Origin: Melioribacter roseus
GTDB lineage: Bacteria > Bacteroidota > Ignavibacteria > Ignavibacteriales > Melioribacteraceae
DNA length: 61,953 nucleotides
Assembly (NCBI GenBank): GCA_020723165.1
Contig: DYJK01000006.1
Location: forward strand, 1-61,953
Direction of reading: 5' to 3'
The position numbers and the translations under genes were made by a program. The notes beneath the pieces were generated by a model, which worked only from the letters and a program-made list of their open reading frames with translations, was not told the origin of the DNA and ran no database searches. Shown here one piece after another: positions 54,170 through 61,953 of the stretch; within the stretch, counting starts at the first letter, position 1; every line of letters starts with the position of its first letter.

Positions 54170-56590
54170 ATGATTACTCAATATAGACCATTGATGGGGG
54201 TAATAAAAAAAATATTTTTTCTATTGCTCGTCCCGGTTTTCTTGATAGCACCCGGCACAATTAAAGCCGATGGCGACATAGAACTGAAGGGTACTATCCA
54301 GGCAAAATCAGATTCAAGTATTACGGTCAATCTACTGGAAATATTTGTTGATTCCTCCACTGAAATAAAAAACGGTGAGCATGAAACTTTAACGTTTGCC
54401 GATTTAAATGTTGGGGATTTCGTAAAAGTGGAAGCTTCTGCCGGTGTATTAGGAAAACTCTTTGCCTCGGAGATTCGTCTGTTTGATGGCAACATGGATT
54501 TCGAATTTAACGGTTCAATTACCGCAATCTCCTCAAATTCGCTCACGGTTAACGGAACAGAAATTTTCGTTGATTCCAACACCGTTATACTTACACGTTT
54601 TCATGCCGCACTACAGTTCTCGGATCTTAAGATAGGAGACAATGTTTTTATCAAAGCAGATCTGGATACCAGCAGCCAATACTTAGCTTCCGTAATATGG
54701 GTAGAAACACAAAACACAAACTACGAGATTGAGATAGAGGGAACAATACAAACCACTTCTGAAACTTCCATCACAGTGCAAAACGTAGAATTTTTTGTGG
54801 ATAGCAATACAATTATTGTTGCTGAAGAACATGGTCTTATACAGTTTGGTGAGCTTGCCGTTGGACAAGAAGTCGAAGTCCGTGGTTTCTTGAGAGAAGA
54901 TTCAACTTACCTGGCATTAGTAATTAAAGTTGAAGACGATGATTATACAAGCGACGACTTAGAGTTTGAAGGTCCAATAACAGAAATCGGTTTAGACTTT
55001 CTCGTAGTAAGCAATGTTACTTGTTACGTTGATTCAAGCACAGTAATCTTTACACACCATGGCACGATGCTCGGTTTTGCCGACTTAAGTGTTGGAGATA
55101 TTGTTGAGATTAAAGCCGTTCTCCAGGAAGATGGTACATATAAAGCTATGAGAATAAAATTAGAGAACGATGAAGACGAAATTGAAGTCGCCGGAACAAT
55201 CGATTTCATTGGTTCCGATAATTTTACCGTTGGCGGATTTACTATATATGTAAATAGCGAAACCCAAATTTATAATCACGAAAAAGAAAATCTTACTTTC
55301 GGAGATTTAACCGTAGGAATGTTTGTAAAGGTGAAAGCTTACTTCCAAAACGAAAATTACTATGCCTTCAAAATTAAAGTTAAGAATGAAAATAGGCCCG
55401 AAATACATATAACCGGTTCGATAGATTTAATTGCCGGCGATACTATAACTGTTAAAGGCGTAGTATTTGTAACCGACCAAAACACAGAATTCTTTGCTAA
55501 TAATAAAATAGAGATTACGATAAACGACTTAAAAGTTGGACAGATTGTAAATGTTGAGGGAAGCGTGCAAGATGATAATTCATATTACGCACAAAGAGTA
55601 AAGGTAGAGAACTTCTGGCGGTCGGCTGTTATTGTTGAAGGTACAATCGATAGTCTCGGTGTCAATTCTATCAAGGTGTCGGATAAATTATTTATCGTTG
55701 ATTCTACAACTGTAATTTGGGGTCATGGAGGAGTTGGTGTCATAGATTTTCTGAGTTTAACACTTGGTATGAAGGTAGAGATAAAAGGGATTGTTAACGC
55801 TAATGGTGTTTTGGTTGCTAAGCTGATCAAGGTACACCCCGAACATGAATTCGAAGTTTACGGCACCATCGATTCTATTTACTCTTCACAATTAGTTGTT
55901 GCCGGATTGACAATCACCACCAACGATGAAACTGTTTTCTATGATAAATTTGATAGTGAAGTTACGTTCGATAGTCTGAAAGTAGGACAAACAGTTGAAA
56001 TAAAATATGTAAAAACCATTCTTAATGAAAATCTTGCTGTAAAGATAGAGATAGAAAAAGAACCCGGTGATGTTGAATTCAGCGGCGTTGTCACATTAAT
56101 TTCTTCAAGCAATATTCAGCTTTCTATTCCATCGTTTACACTTAATAGTAATACTCAATTTCTAAGCACTACATACTCGCCGATCGTTTCTTCCTCAATT
56201 CAAGTAGGCCAGGCTGTAACCATTTGGGCAAACGAAGATAATAGCGGTAATCTGCGGGCAGAACAAGTTCTGCAAGTAACCGGCGAAATAACTGCCATAA
56301 ATGGAAACGGTAATAATAATCTGCCGACAGAATTCGAGTTGAAACAAAATTATCCGAATCCTTTCAACCCCGCGACTAAAATCTCATTCTCACTACCGCA
56401 GCCGGAAAACGTGGTTCTAAAGGTATATAATATTGTAGGACAAGAGGTAGCGAGTTTAGTTAATGAACACATGAATGCCGGGCAGCACGAAGTTACATTT
56501 AATGCCGCAAAGTTAGCATCGGGAATTTATTTCTATCGCTTGAAAGCCGGCAGCTTTGTATCTGTAAAGAAAATGATGTTCCTTAAATAA
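54170..56590 (+). CDS. DUF5666-repeat surface protein with T9SS sorting domain
   Basis: 806 aa. Signal peptide (to about 34). From about 35 to 710 there are about ten repeats of 65-75 residues, each with GTI..I....I.V....I.VDS.T.I......L.F.DL.VG..VEV.A, typical of DUF5666. The last 85 residues are a T9SS domain (NYPNPFNPATKISFSLPQPENVVLKVYNIVG). Start chosen from ribosome site AAGGAGGGCAGTGTTATG. It is probably exported to the surface; the role of DUF5666 is not known to me. Confidence 0.85.
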   Translation: MITQYRPLMGVIKKIFFLLLVPVFLIAPGTIKADGDIELKGTIQAKSDSSITVNLLEIFVDSSTEIKNGEHETLTFADLNVGDFVKVEASAGVLGKLFASEIRLFDGNMDFEFNGSITAISSNSLTVNGTEIFVDSNTVILTRFHAALQFSDLKIGDNVFIKADLDTSSQYLASVIWVETQNTNYEIEIEGTIQTTSETSITVQNVEFFVDSNTIIVAEEHGLIQFGELAVGQEVEVRGFLREDSTYLALVIKVEDDDYTSDDLEFEGPITEIGLDFLVVSNVTCYVDSSTVIFTHHGTMLGFADLSVGDIVEIKAVLQEDGTYKAMRIKLENDEDEIEVAGTIDFIGSDNFTVGGFTIYVNSETQIYNHEKENLTFGDLTVGMFVKVKAYFQNENYYAFKIKVKNENRPEIHITGSIDLIAGDTITVKGVVFVTDQNTEFFANNKIEITINDLKVGQIVNVEGSVQDDNSYYAQRVKVENFWRSAVIVEGTIDSLGVNSIKVSDKLFIVDSTTVIWGHGGVGVIDFLSLTLGMKVEIKGIVNANGVLVAKLIKVHPEHEFEVYGTIDSIYSSQLVVAGLTITTNDETVFYDKFDSEVTFDSLKVGQTVEIKYVKTILNENLAVKIEIEKEPGDVEFSGVVTLISSSNIQLSIPSFTLNSNTQFLSTTYSPIVSSSIQVGQAVTIWANEDNSGNLRAEQVLQVTGEITAINGNGNNNLPTEFELKQNYPNPFNPATKISFSLPQPENVVLKVYNIVGQEVASLVNEHMNAGQHEVTFNAAKLASGIYFYRLKAGSFVSVKKMMFLK

Positions 56591-56602
56591 TCATTTTAAT
56601 TG

Positions 56603-56647
56603 AAGGGGAGATAAGAGAGGGCATTAGCTTATTTCCCTGGTTTTTTT
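56603..56647 (+). terminator. intrinsic terminator after the DUF5666 gene
   Basis: GGGGAGATAAG and CTTATTTCCCT pair with two G-T pairs, then TTTTTTT. Confidence 0.8.
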
Positions 56648-56665
56648 AACAAAAAGAGAATCGCT

Positions 56666-57163
56666 ATGATGAAAAATTCTTTTTATGCAGTGATGTTTTT
56701 CTTACTCTTGATTCTGTCTACCAGCATACACGGACAGAATAAAAAATTCGGCCTTGGTGTTATAATTGGCGAACCAACCGGTATAAGCGCAAAGTTAACT
56801 CTCTCCAATGCTAATGCAATTGCATTCGGCGTCGGCTGGTCGGTTGAAGACTATCGGTTTGACGGTTACGATCCTTATTATGACGATGTTACGCGTACAC
56901 ACATTCATATAGATTATTTGTGGTATTCGTTTTATGCAATTAGTTCCAGCGGCCAATTTCCTTTGTATTACGGAATCGGGGGACGAATAAATACCGGTCC
57001 CAGATACAGCGGAACTTTTGCCGTGCGCGGTGTTATTGGAATTGAATGGTTGCCAAGAGATACTCCTCTTGGTATTTTTATCGAAGTAGTTCCATCGCTT
57101 CGCCTTGTTAGTTCCACCGGTTTCGGTTTCGATGCCGGGATCGGCGCAAGATTCTATTTCTAA
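56666..57163 (+). CDS. small outer membrane beta-barrel protein
   Basis: 165 aa. Signal peptide (to about 23, ending IHGQ). Alternating aromatic/hydrophobic strands (FGLGVIIGEPTGISAKL, NAIAFGVGWSV, RGVIGIEWLP) and a terminal Phe (GARFYF) mark an 8-strand barrel. FIEVVPSLRLVSSTGFGFDAGIG resembles small barrels of the BAPKO_0422/DUF3996 type. No cargo is known. Confidence 0.75.
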   Translation: MMKNSFYAVMFFLLLILSTSIHGQNKKFGLGVIIGEPTGISAKLTLSNANAIAFGVGWSVEDYRFDGYDPYYDDVTRTHIHIDYLWYSFYAISSSGQFPLYYGIGGRINTGPRYSGTFAVRGVIGIEWLPRDTPLGIFIEVVPSLRLVSSTGFGFDAGIGARFYF

Positions 57164-57258
57164 CAATGCCGATAAAAAGCATCTACTTAGTTTCTTATTG
57201 AAACAAACATACTTATTACGATATAAAATTATTTAATCACAAAAAAACCGGAGGAATT

Positions 57259-57528
57259 ATGTTGAAGAAAATGATTGGTCGGTCGTTTATGCTTACCGTA
57301 ATTTTCATTCTCCTTGCTATTACGGGATGCAGCGGGGTTTCCGAACAAGAAATCGCCGAACTTGAGGCGCTGAGGTCCGAAGTCAAAGCTTTGGATGATC
57401 AAATAAATACTCTTAAGTCACAAAAAAATATGTTTGAGACCGAGATAGCAGAAAAGAATGCCCGGCTGGATGAATGCACCAAACTAAGGGAAGAGACTCA
57501 GCAGAATCTCAAAAAAATTGGCTATTAA
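57259..57528 (+). CDS. small coiled-coil lipoprotein
   Basis: 89 aa. Lipobox LAITGCSG (Cys about 24). The rest is one coiled coil (IAELEALRSEVKALDDQINTLKSQKNMFETEI), like Lpp-type proteins. A strong ribosome site (CGGAGGAATTATG) is present. It may tether the envelope, perhaps with the LysM protein encoded 32 bases on. Confidence 0.75.
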   Translation: MLKKMIGRSFMLTVIFILLAITGCSGVSEQEIAELEALRSEVKALDDQINTLKSQKNMFETEIAEKNARLDECTKLREETQQNLKKIGY

Positions 57529-57560
57529 CCTGAACAAGTCAAATAACAAAAGGTGGAATT

Positions 57561-58271
57561 ATGAAACCATATAAATTTGTATTCCTTTTAGTATCCTTCG
57601 TTCTCTTATCAACTGCCGTATTTGCGCAAGAGACCGAAGAGATAACCCGTGAAGAGTGGCAGAACGAAATGACCTTGCTCGCATCACAAAAAGAATCATT
57701 GCAAGCCGAACTAACTTCCCTCGAGACTCAAATAACCGAGCTCACAAATATGAATAACAACATTCAGTCCTACGACGATTGTATCAACAACATTTATAGC
57801 ATGCTCGGTGCAACAAGGGAAGGAGTGGATAACTACAGACTGCAACTCAATACATTAACTTCTACTATTAATAACCAGCAAGGGCCAAAAGCAGATCGGC
57901 AAAAAGAACTTGATGCAATGAAAAAAAATAAAATTAGCGCCTTGCCGGAATTCTTTGATCTAGTTCACGATCAATTACAAACGAAACTAGACGAATGGAA
58001 AGAAAAACCCCAGACCGTCAGTTACAATGTTGTAAAGGGGGATTGTCTTTGGAACATTGCTAAGAAAGAAAAACATTATTCCAACGCATTTGCATGGCCT
58101 ATTATTTACAGGGCTAATAGAGATCAAATAAAAGATCCTGATCTTATATACCCCCAACAAGAATTTAATATTCCCGATTTAACGGAAGATGAAGAGACTA
58201 AGTATGATAAAATAAGAAGAAATTATAAACCGGCTCCTCCGTCACAATCACTTAGCACAAGAGCTCCTTAA
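57561..58271 (+). CDS. exported LysM-domain protein with coiled coil
   Basis: 236 aa. Signal peptide (to about 22, ending AVFAQ), a coiled coil (about 30-150), and a LysM domain (about 154-215, YNVVKGDCLWNIAKKEKHYS ... DPDLIYPQQEFNIP). LysM binds peptidoglycan. It probably sits in the periplasm, possibly next to the small coiled-coil lipoprotein encoded before it. A terminator follows. Confidence 0.88.
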   Translation: MKPYKFVFLLVSFVLLSTAVFAQETEEITREEWQNEMTLLASQKESLQAELTSLETQITELTNMNNNIQSYDDCINNIYSMLGATREGVDNYRLQLNTLTSTINNQQGPKADRQKELDAMKKNKISALPEFFDLVHDQLQTKLDEWKEKPQTVSYNVVKGDCLWNIAKKEKHYSNAFAWPIIYRANRDQIKDPDLIYPQQEFNIPDLTEDEETKYDKIRRNYKPAPPSQSLSTRAP

Positions 58272-58289
58272 TATGTTGATCTCTCGCAT

Positions 58290-58337
58290 AAAAAAATCCG
58301 GGGATTGTAAAAGAAGTCGAATATCCCCGGGTTTATA
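58290..58337 (+). terminator. intrinsic terminator after the LysM gene
   Basis: AAATCCGGGGAT and ATCCCCGGGTTT pair with a loop of about 18 bases, then TATATTA. The T tract is short, so efficiency is uncertain. Confidence 0.65.
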
Positions 58338-58339
58338 TT

Positions 58340-58990
58340 ATGTTAGTTTTTAAATCATGTTCTTCCAGGATGAAAGAGTCTAACAACAAAATTCGTTCAC
58401 TAATTAAGTATTTAACCCTCGCTGCATTTTTCTATACCACAATGGTCCTAACATTGTCGTGTGGCAGTTCTGCTCCAAGTTTAAACGATTACATTAATGG
58501 CGGGTTCGAAGAGAAAGATTCCGGCAACCCGGATCCTGATGGCTGGTTCCCAAATAGACTACCGGCATTGAGCGGATTTGTCAAGTTCGAACTCGAAGAC
58601 AAGACTGTGCACGGCGGTGAAAAATCTATTTCAATTTCTATTTCCAAATCTCAGCCAGGAAAATCTAACATATACAACTGGGTAAATATTGTTGAGGGAT
58701 TAGGGGCTAAAGATGTTTACGAACTTAACGGGTGGATTAAAACAAGAGAGATTACTAATTCCCCTTTCATTGAAATTCAGTTCTGGAACAGAAAACAAAA
58801 CAAGTTAATAGCAAAAGTTTCGACCTTAAACCAATACCCGGTAACGGGAACAAACAATTGGCACAATGTAAAAACAACTTTTACCGTACCGGAAGGAACA
58901 ACCAGGGTATTGATTATCGCCGGTATAACCAGTAATGGCAATTCCGGCGGCAAAGTTTGGTTCGATGATATCCAGTTGAAAAAACTTTAA
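58340..58990 (+). CDS. lipoprotein with carbohydrate-binding (CBM4/9-like) jelly-roll fold
   Basis: 216 aa; a Met at 58370 is a likely alternative start since the 58340 ATG lies right after a terminator. A hydrophobic signal with lipobox LTLSCGSS, then a jelly-roll pattern (GGFEEKDSGNPDPDGWFPNR, HGGEKSISISI, VYELNGWIKTREI, NWHNVKTTFTVPEGTTRVLI, GKVWFDDIQLKKL) as in CBM4/9 domains of exported enzymes. No catalytic domain. A surface polysaccharide binder is inferred. Confidence 0.7.
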   Translation: MLVFKSCSSRMKESNNKIRSLIKYLTLAAFFYTTMVLTLSCGSSAPSLNDYINGGFEEKDSGNPDPDGWFPNRLPALSGFVKFELEDKTVHGGEKSISISISKSQPGKSNIYNWVNIVEGLGAKDVYELNGWIKTREITNSPFIEIQFWNRKQNKLIAKVSTLNQYPVTGTNNWHNVKTTFTVPEGTTRVLIIAGITSNGNSGGKVWFDDIQLKKL

Positions 58991-59033
58991 TCCTTATTTA
59001 ACAGATCTGATAAAACATTTTAAGTAATACTTT

Positions 59034-59630
59034 TTACGGCTTAACGCCAACAAACCTTATTACAACTGCTTCGCCGTAGTGCCCTTTACCTTCCATTAGA
59101 AAAACTTTTTCCTTGGAGAGTTTTTTAAACTCGAGAGTTGAAAATTCTTTTTTCACTTCTTCTAATGAATACATCAATTCAGTGTTTTGCGGGCCCCCGG
59201 ATTGAAAATTGATTTGTTCTTTCTCAAAACACTCAAAGATAATCTTGCCGGTTGGCTTCAGCGAGTTGATAACGCGTTGAAATAATTTTGTTTTTAATTC
59301 TTCATCTTGATGAATAAAGAAAATTCCGGCGGCATCGTAAAAATTTTCTTGCGGTGTGTAGGTAGAAAAATCTCCTAATTGATAATTAATCTTCACGTCA
59401 AATTCTTCTGCTAATTTTTTCGCTTTCCTTTTTGCTTCTTCACTGAAATCCATTGCGTCAACTTGCCAGCCGAGCGCTGCGGCAAAGACAGCGTTTCTTC
59501 CTTCGCCTTCGCCTATGAACAAAATTTTTCCCGGTGAAAGTTTCGGCAATTCTTCTTTCAAAAAACTATTCGGCTCTTTGCCGTAATTATATTCTTCTGC
59601 CGAATATCTTTTATCCCATTTCTCTTTCAT
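59034..59630 (-). CDS. class I SAM-dependent methyltransferase (TehB-like)
   Basis: 198 aa. WDKRYSAEEYNYGKEPNSFL is the start of the TehB/thiopurine-like family; motif I ILFIGEGEGRNAVFAAALGW, motif II VDAMDFSEEA, and a DAAGIFFIHQ region follow. It is cytosolic with no signal. Substrate is not clear; TehB-like proteins are linked to tellurite or chalcogen detoxification. Divergent from the GroES-like gene. Confidence 0.8.
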   Translation of the reverse strand: MKEKWDKRYSAEEYNYGKEPNSFLKEELPKLSPGKILFIGEGEGRNAVFAAALGWQVDAMDFSEEAKRKAKKLAEEFDVKINYQLGDFSTYTPQENFYDAAGIFFIHQDEELKTKLFQRVINSLKPTGKIIFECFEKEQINFQSGGPQNTELMYSLEEVKKEFSTLEFKKLSKEKVFLMEGKGHYGEAVVIRFVGVKP

Positions 59631-59698
59631 ATCTATTTCTCAAGTTTAAATTATTGTTGACCGAAAAATATTTCTCTCTATGAGAATAACAAACATAA

Positions 59699-59729
59699 TT
59701 GATGCTCTATTTTTCTTTGTTTATTTTTG
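59699..59729 (+). promoter_or_regulatory. Bacteroidetes-type promoter of the GroES-like gene
   Basis: TTG (59699-59701), a 20-base spacer and TATTTTTG (59722-59729) match the consensus. The ATG is 21 bases after the -7 element. Confidence 0.6.
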
Positions 59730-59749
59730 TATAGAAAACGAGGCTGTTT

Positions 59750-60112
59750 ATGATAAATACAGATAAAATAATTATTGTTGGTGACCGGGTTTTAATTAAA
59801 CCCGAAGAGAACTTAAACAAAACCAACAGCGGACTATATCTTCCTCCCGGTGTACAAGAAAAAGAAAAAGTTCAAGGCGGTTATGTAATTAAAGCCGGAC
59901 CGGGCTACCCGATAGGCACACCAACAGACGACGAAGAGCCGTGGAAAGAGAGAAAAGATATTAAGTATATACCTCTCCAAGCACGAGAGGGCGACTTTGC
60001 TCTTTTTCTCAGAAAAGATGCCATTGAGGTTGAGATAGAAAAACAAAAAATGGTTATCATTTCGCAATCCGCTATCTTGCTACTATACCGCGATGAGAGT
60101 TTGTTAAGTTAA
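59750..60112 (+). CDS. GroES-family co-chaperone-like protein
   Basis: 120 aa. GDRVLIKPEENLNKTNSGLYLPPGVQEKEKVQGGYVIKAGPGYP is the GroES beta-barrel start, including the mobile-loop region. A longer insert (DDEEPWKERKDIKYIPLQAREGDFALFLRKDAIEVEIEKQKMVI) replaces the classical GroES end, so it is not the main GroES. No GroEL gene is nearby. It probably makes a lid or an accessory chaperone ring. Confidence 0.8.
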   Translation: MINTDKIIIVGDRVLIKPEENLNKTNSGLYLPPGVQEKEKVQGGYVIKAGPGYPIGTPTDDEEPWKERKDIKYIPLQAREGDFALFLRKDAIEVEIEKQKMVIISQSAILLLYRDESLLS

Positions 60113-60200
60113 CTAATACTTCCTTAAACCATCTCTCTTTAAGTGTTGGTCAGTAAATTAAAGCCATAGCTTTAATATTTCTTATATTAAATTATATTTC

Positions 60201-60254
60201 TTGACTATAAATAATATTTAATTATATTAGTCAATAATGATTGACTATAATATG
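60201..60254 (+). promoter_or_regulatory. fic promoter and operator-like repeats over the start
   Basis: TTGACTATAA (60201), its inverted form TTATATTAGTCAA (60222) and TTGACTATAATATG (60241) form an arch: the last two are a near-perfect palindrome centred at about 60237. TTGACT-N16-TATATT would be the promoter. A repressor here would cover the ATG at 60237. Confidence 0.5.
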
Positions 60255-61301
60255 ATTAGCTCATTACCCCCTTCTCCAAAATTAAAGTTAGATTCCGAGA
60301 CCTATTCACTCATAAGTAATATTGATTCTTCTTTGTACCGTTTAGACGGAATGTTATCCCTACTTTCTAACGACAAACAATTGCTCTCGTTAATGATCTC
60401 TATCGAAGCGTTCCAAAGCTTACTGATTGATCACTACCTTTCCGGGGGTCGTTCTTCTTTCTCTTCGTTGTTTGAAGATGTTGAAAAATCTAATGCGGTA
60501 AAGTGTTATTCACAAAGTCTCGCACTCGGGCTAAAGCTGATCAAAGACGTGTCTAAATCATCACACATAATAAAAACTATACACAAAGAATTTTTCAGGG
60601 AAGATGACAAATTAAAAAATAGCGCCGGAGAATATAGAAACGATAAATTTGATTCCGAGGGAAACGTCGTTTCATATCCAGAAAAAATTGACGATCTAAT
60701 GGAAGACCTGGAAAAATATCTTGCGTTAGATTTTTCTTACCCGGTAATTGTAAACATAGCGTTGGTACACGCCCAATTTGAAACGATTCACCCATTTCCT
60801 TTTGCCAACGGTTTAGTAGGAAGAATGCTGATACCGCTCCATCTTTATTGGAAAAGAATCCTAAACCACCCGGTGTTTTTAATTTCTAATGTTCTTAGTA
60901 ATAAAAAGCTAGAGTATTTTGATCGGCTCGAAGATATTGCAAAGAATAATAACTGGGAGAGCTGGATAAAATTTTTCCTTCGCTGCACGCTGGACTCGGC
61001 AAATAAAACCATCGATACAGTCAAAAGAATTAAAGAGCTGGAAACCGTTGAGTATAAAAAAATCCTCTCCGGTGATTTTGCCGCCCCGGCATTATTAAAG
61101 TTATTCCATTTCATATTCTCTAAACCAATTTTTACCGTTCCCGAAATAACCGGGGCATTAAACTTTACAAAACAAACTGCTAATATTGTTGCGGCTAAAT
61201 TAATTGATCTTAATATCATCGAAGAAACGACCGGCCAAAAAAGAAATCGTGTCTTTTCCCATAAAAAGCTTATTGAAGTTATAGATGATTTGAACTGTTA
61301 A
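60237..61301 (+). CDS. Fic-family protein with degenerate active site and C-terminal wHTH-like domain
   Basis: 354 aa (ATG at 60252 is an alternative). The N-terminus has SIEAFQSLL where many Fic proteins have SxIEG, the region of the inhibitory helix. The catalytic motif is HPFPFANGLVGR (His185), against the usual HPFxDGNGRxGR: the Asp/Glu is Phe, the first Gly is Ala, and the first Arg is Leu. His185, Asn191 and Arg196 remain. The last 60 residues form a winged helix-turn-helix (FTVPEITGALNFTKQTANIVAAKLIDL). It may lack AMP-transfer activity and act as a DNA-binding regulator. Confidence 0.82.
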   Translation: MIDYNMISSLPPSPKLKLDSETYSLISNIDSSLYRLDGMLSLLSNDKQLLSLMISIEAFQSLLIDHYLSGGRSSFSSLFEDVEKSNAVKCYSQSLALGLKLIKDVSKSSHIIKTIHKEFFREDDKLKNSAGEYRNDKFDSEGNVVSYPEKIDDLMEDLEKYLALDFSYPVIVNIALVHAQFETIHPFPFANGLVGRMLIPLHLYWKRILNHPVFLISNVLSNKKLEYFDRLEDIAKNNNWESWIKFFLRCTLDSANKTIDTVKRIKELETVEYKKILSGDFAAPALLKLFHFIFSKPIFTVPEITGALNFTKQTANIVAAKLIDLNIIEETTGQKRNRVFSHKKLIEVIDDLNC

Positions 61302-61355
61302 TTAGTGCATAGCTAAGTCAACAAATAAATTAATATAAACCAAATGGAGTCAATA

Positions 61356-61760
61356 ATGAAGTTTTTCCATGAATTTAAATCTTTCGCCATGAAGGGCAAT
61401 GTGGTTGATATGGCGGTTGGTATAATCATTGGGGCAGCTTTCGGGAAAATAGTAACTTCTCTTGTTAATGATGTGCTAATGCCCCCGATCGGATTGTTGG
61501 TCGGCGGCATCGATTTCGGCCGTCTCGCAATCACCATCAAACAAGCAACCGAAACTTCCCCAGCTGTTGTTATTAAATACGGGGTCTTTATCAATACGGT
61601 AATTGATTTCATAATTGTTGCATGGGCAATCTTTATTGTTGTTAAAGGAATGAACTCATTAAAGAAAAAAGAGGAACTAGCTCCGGCGGCACCGCCTAAA
61701 CCAAGCGATGAGGTTGTTTTGCTTTCCGAAATTAGAGATATTCTTAAAGCATCCAACTAA
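61356..61760 (+). CDS. mscL: large-conductance mechanosensitive channel
   Basis: 134 aa from ATG at 61356, with GGAG at the right spacing (an upstream ATG at 61344 adds four residues). [46 protein letters not shown] is the first helix, then [26 protein letters not shown] is the second. MscL opens under membrane tension as an osmotic safety valve. The tail after residue 110 is Pro/Ala/Lys-rich, as usual. Confidence 0.97.
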   Translation: MKFFHEFKSFAMKGNVVDMAVGIIIGAAFGKIVTSLVNDVLMPPIGLLVGGIDFGRLAITIKQATETSPAVVIKYGVFINTVIDFIIVAWAIFIVVKGMNSLKKKEELAPAAPPKPSDEVVLLSEIRDILKASN

Positions 61761-61889
61761 CTAAACTTATTTCTGAAAAAACATTAAATTCGCTACAACT
61801 TGTTGGCGGCTCAATTTTATTAAAATGTTTTTGCCTTGACTCTTTATTATGAATACGCTCCGATAATTTTCTCCGATCGTTATTCTCGT

Positions 61890-61953
61890 CAGAAAATTAA
61901 TTGTAGTAACTCTTTAAAAATGTCAGTAATTAAAACTCCATAGAAATGTCAGT
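61890..61953. repeat. possible insertion-sequence end at the right edge
   Basis: AAATGTCAGT occurs twice near the edge (about 61918-61927 and 61944-61953), with TCGTCAGAAAAT upstream. Spaced copies of one motif at an end are typical of IS21-family elements. No transposase is visible in the window, so this is only suggestive. Confidence 0.3.

Noticed and set aside
54170-56590. CRISPR or tandem DNA repeat array
   Set aside because: The repetition is at the protein level (DUF5666); DNA copies are divergent and in frame.

Overview
The window looks like chromosome from a member of the Ignavibacteria (Bacteroidetes/Chlorobi group), roughly the Ignavibacterium/Melioribacter kind. Six secreted proteins end in a type IX secretion (T9SS) C-terminal domain with the NYPNPFNP motif. 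Some promoters fit the Bacteroidetes TTG-N20-TAnnTTTG pattern, AT content is high, and the families DUF6599, DUF4252, DUF5916 and DUF5666 are typical of that group. The assignment is inferred from protein style; there is no rRNA in the window. I saw no phage, CRISPR array, rRNA or tRNA.

Layout. 1-542 (minus): 5' part of metZ (O-succinylhomoserine sulfhydrylase) with a complete-looking attenuation leader: promoter, a 25-codon Cys/Met-rich leader peptide, and alternative hairpins ending in a terminator. 0.67-6.4 kb: a secreted C1B peptidase, a Tat-exported DUF362 protein with a DUF6599 partner, a copper delivery pair (SCO1 and PCu(A)C), and a T9SS nuclease whose sorting domain carries two in-frame palindromic insertions. 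6.6-12.9 kb: MacA-like adaptor, FtsX/MacB-type permease without an ATPase domain, TolC, a methyltransferase-like protein and an RlmD/TrmA-type rRNA methyltransferase, probably one operon. 13-15.2 kb: ECF sigma, anti-sigma and DUF4252 set, and a divergent TPR protein. 15.4-20.8 kb: patatin-BamA fusion, then yidC-yidD-rnpA-rpmH.

21.2-40.4 kb is a surface-protein region: a YCF48-like T9SS protein, a lipoprotein, and two giant T9SS proteins (2064 and 1645 aa) sharing a C-terminal module in which a choice-of-anchor A domain sits inside a DUF11 domain. The first giant also has a predicted thioester (adhesin) domain, and the second a GH43-like propeller interrupted by DUF4082. A consensus sigma-54 site precedes the second. 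A DUF5916 outer-membrane protein and a tryptophan-rich T9SS repeat protein follow. 40.4-47.3 kb: a TetR-controlled export operon (TolC, HlyD lipoprotein, two ABC ATPases with complementary degenerate sites, two ABC-2 permeases). 47.4-59 kb: hybrid-PAS histidine kinase, LuxR-type regulator, a receiver-only protein translationally coupled to a lipoprotein, then a run of envelope proteins (DUF5666 repeats, small barrel, coiled-coil lipoprotein, LysM). 59-61.9 kb: methyltransferase, GroES-like protein, a degenerate Fic protein with operator-like repeats over its start, mscL, and a possible insertion-sequence end at the right edge.

Small GC-rich palindromes with 9-14 bp arms are scattered through the window, both between genes and within one gene.
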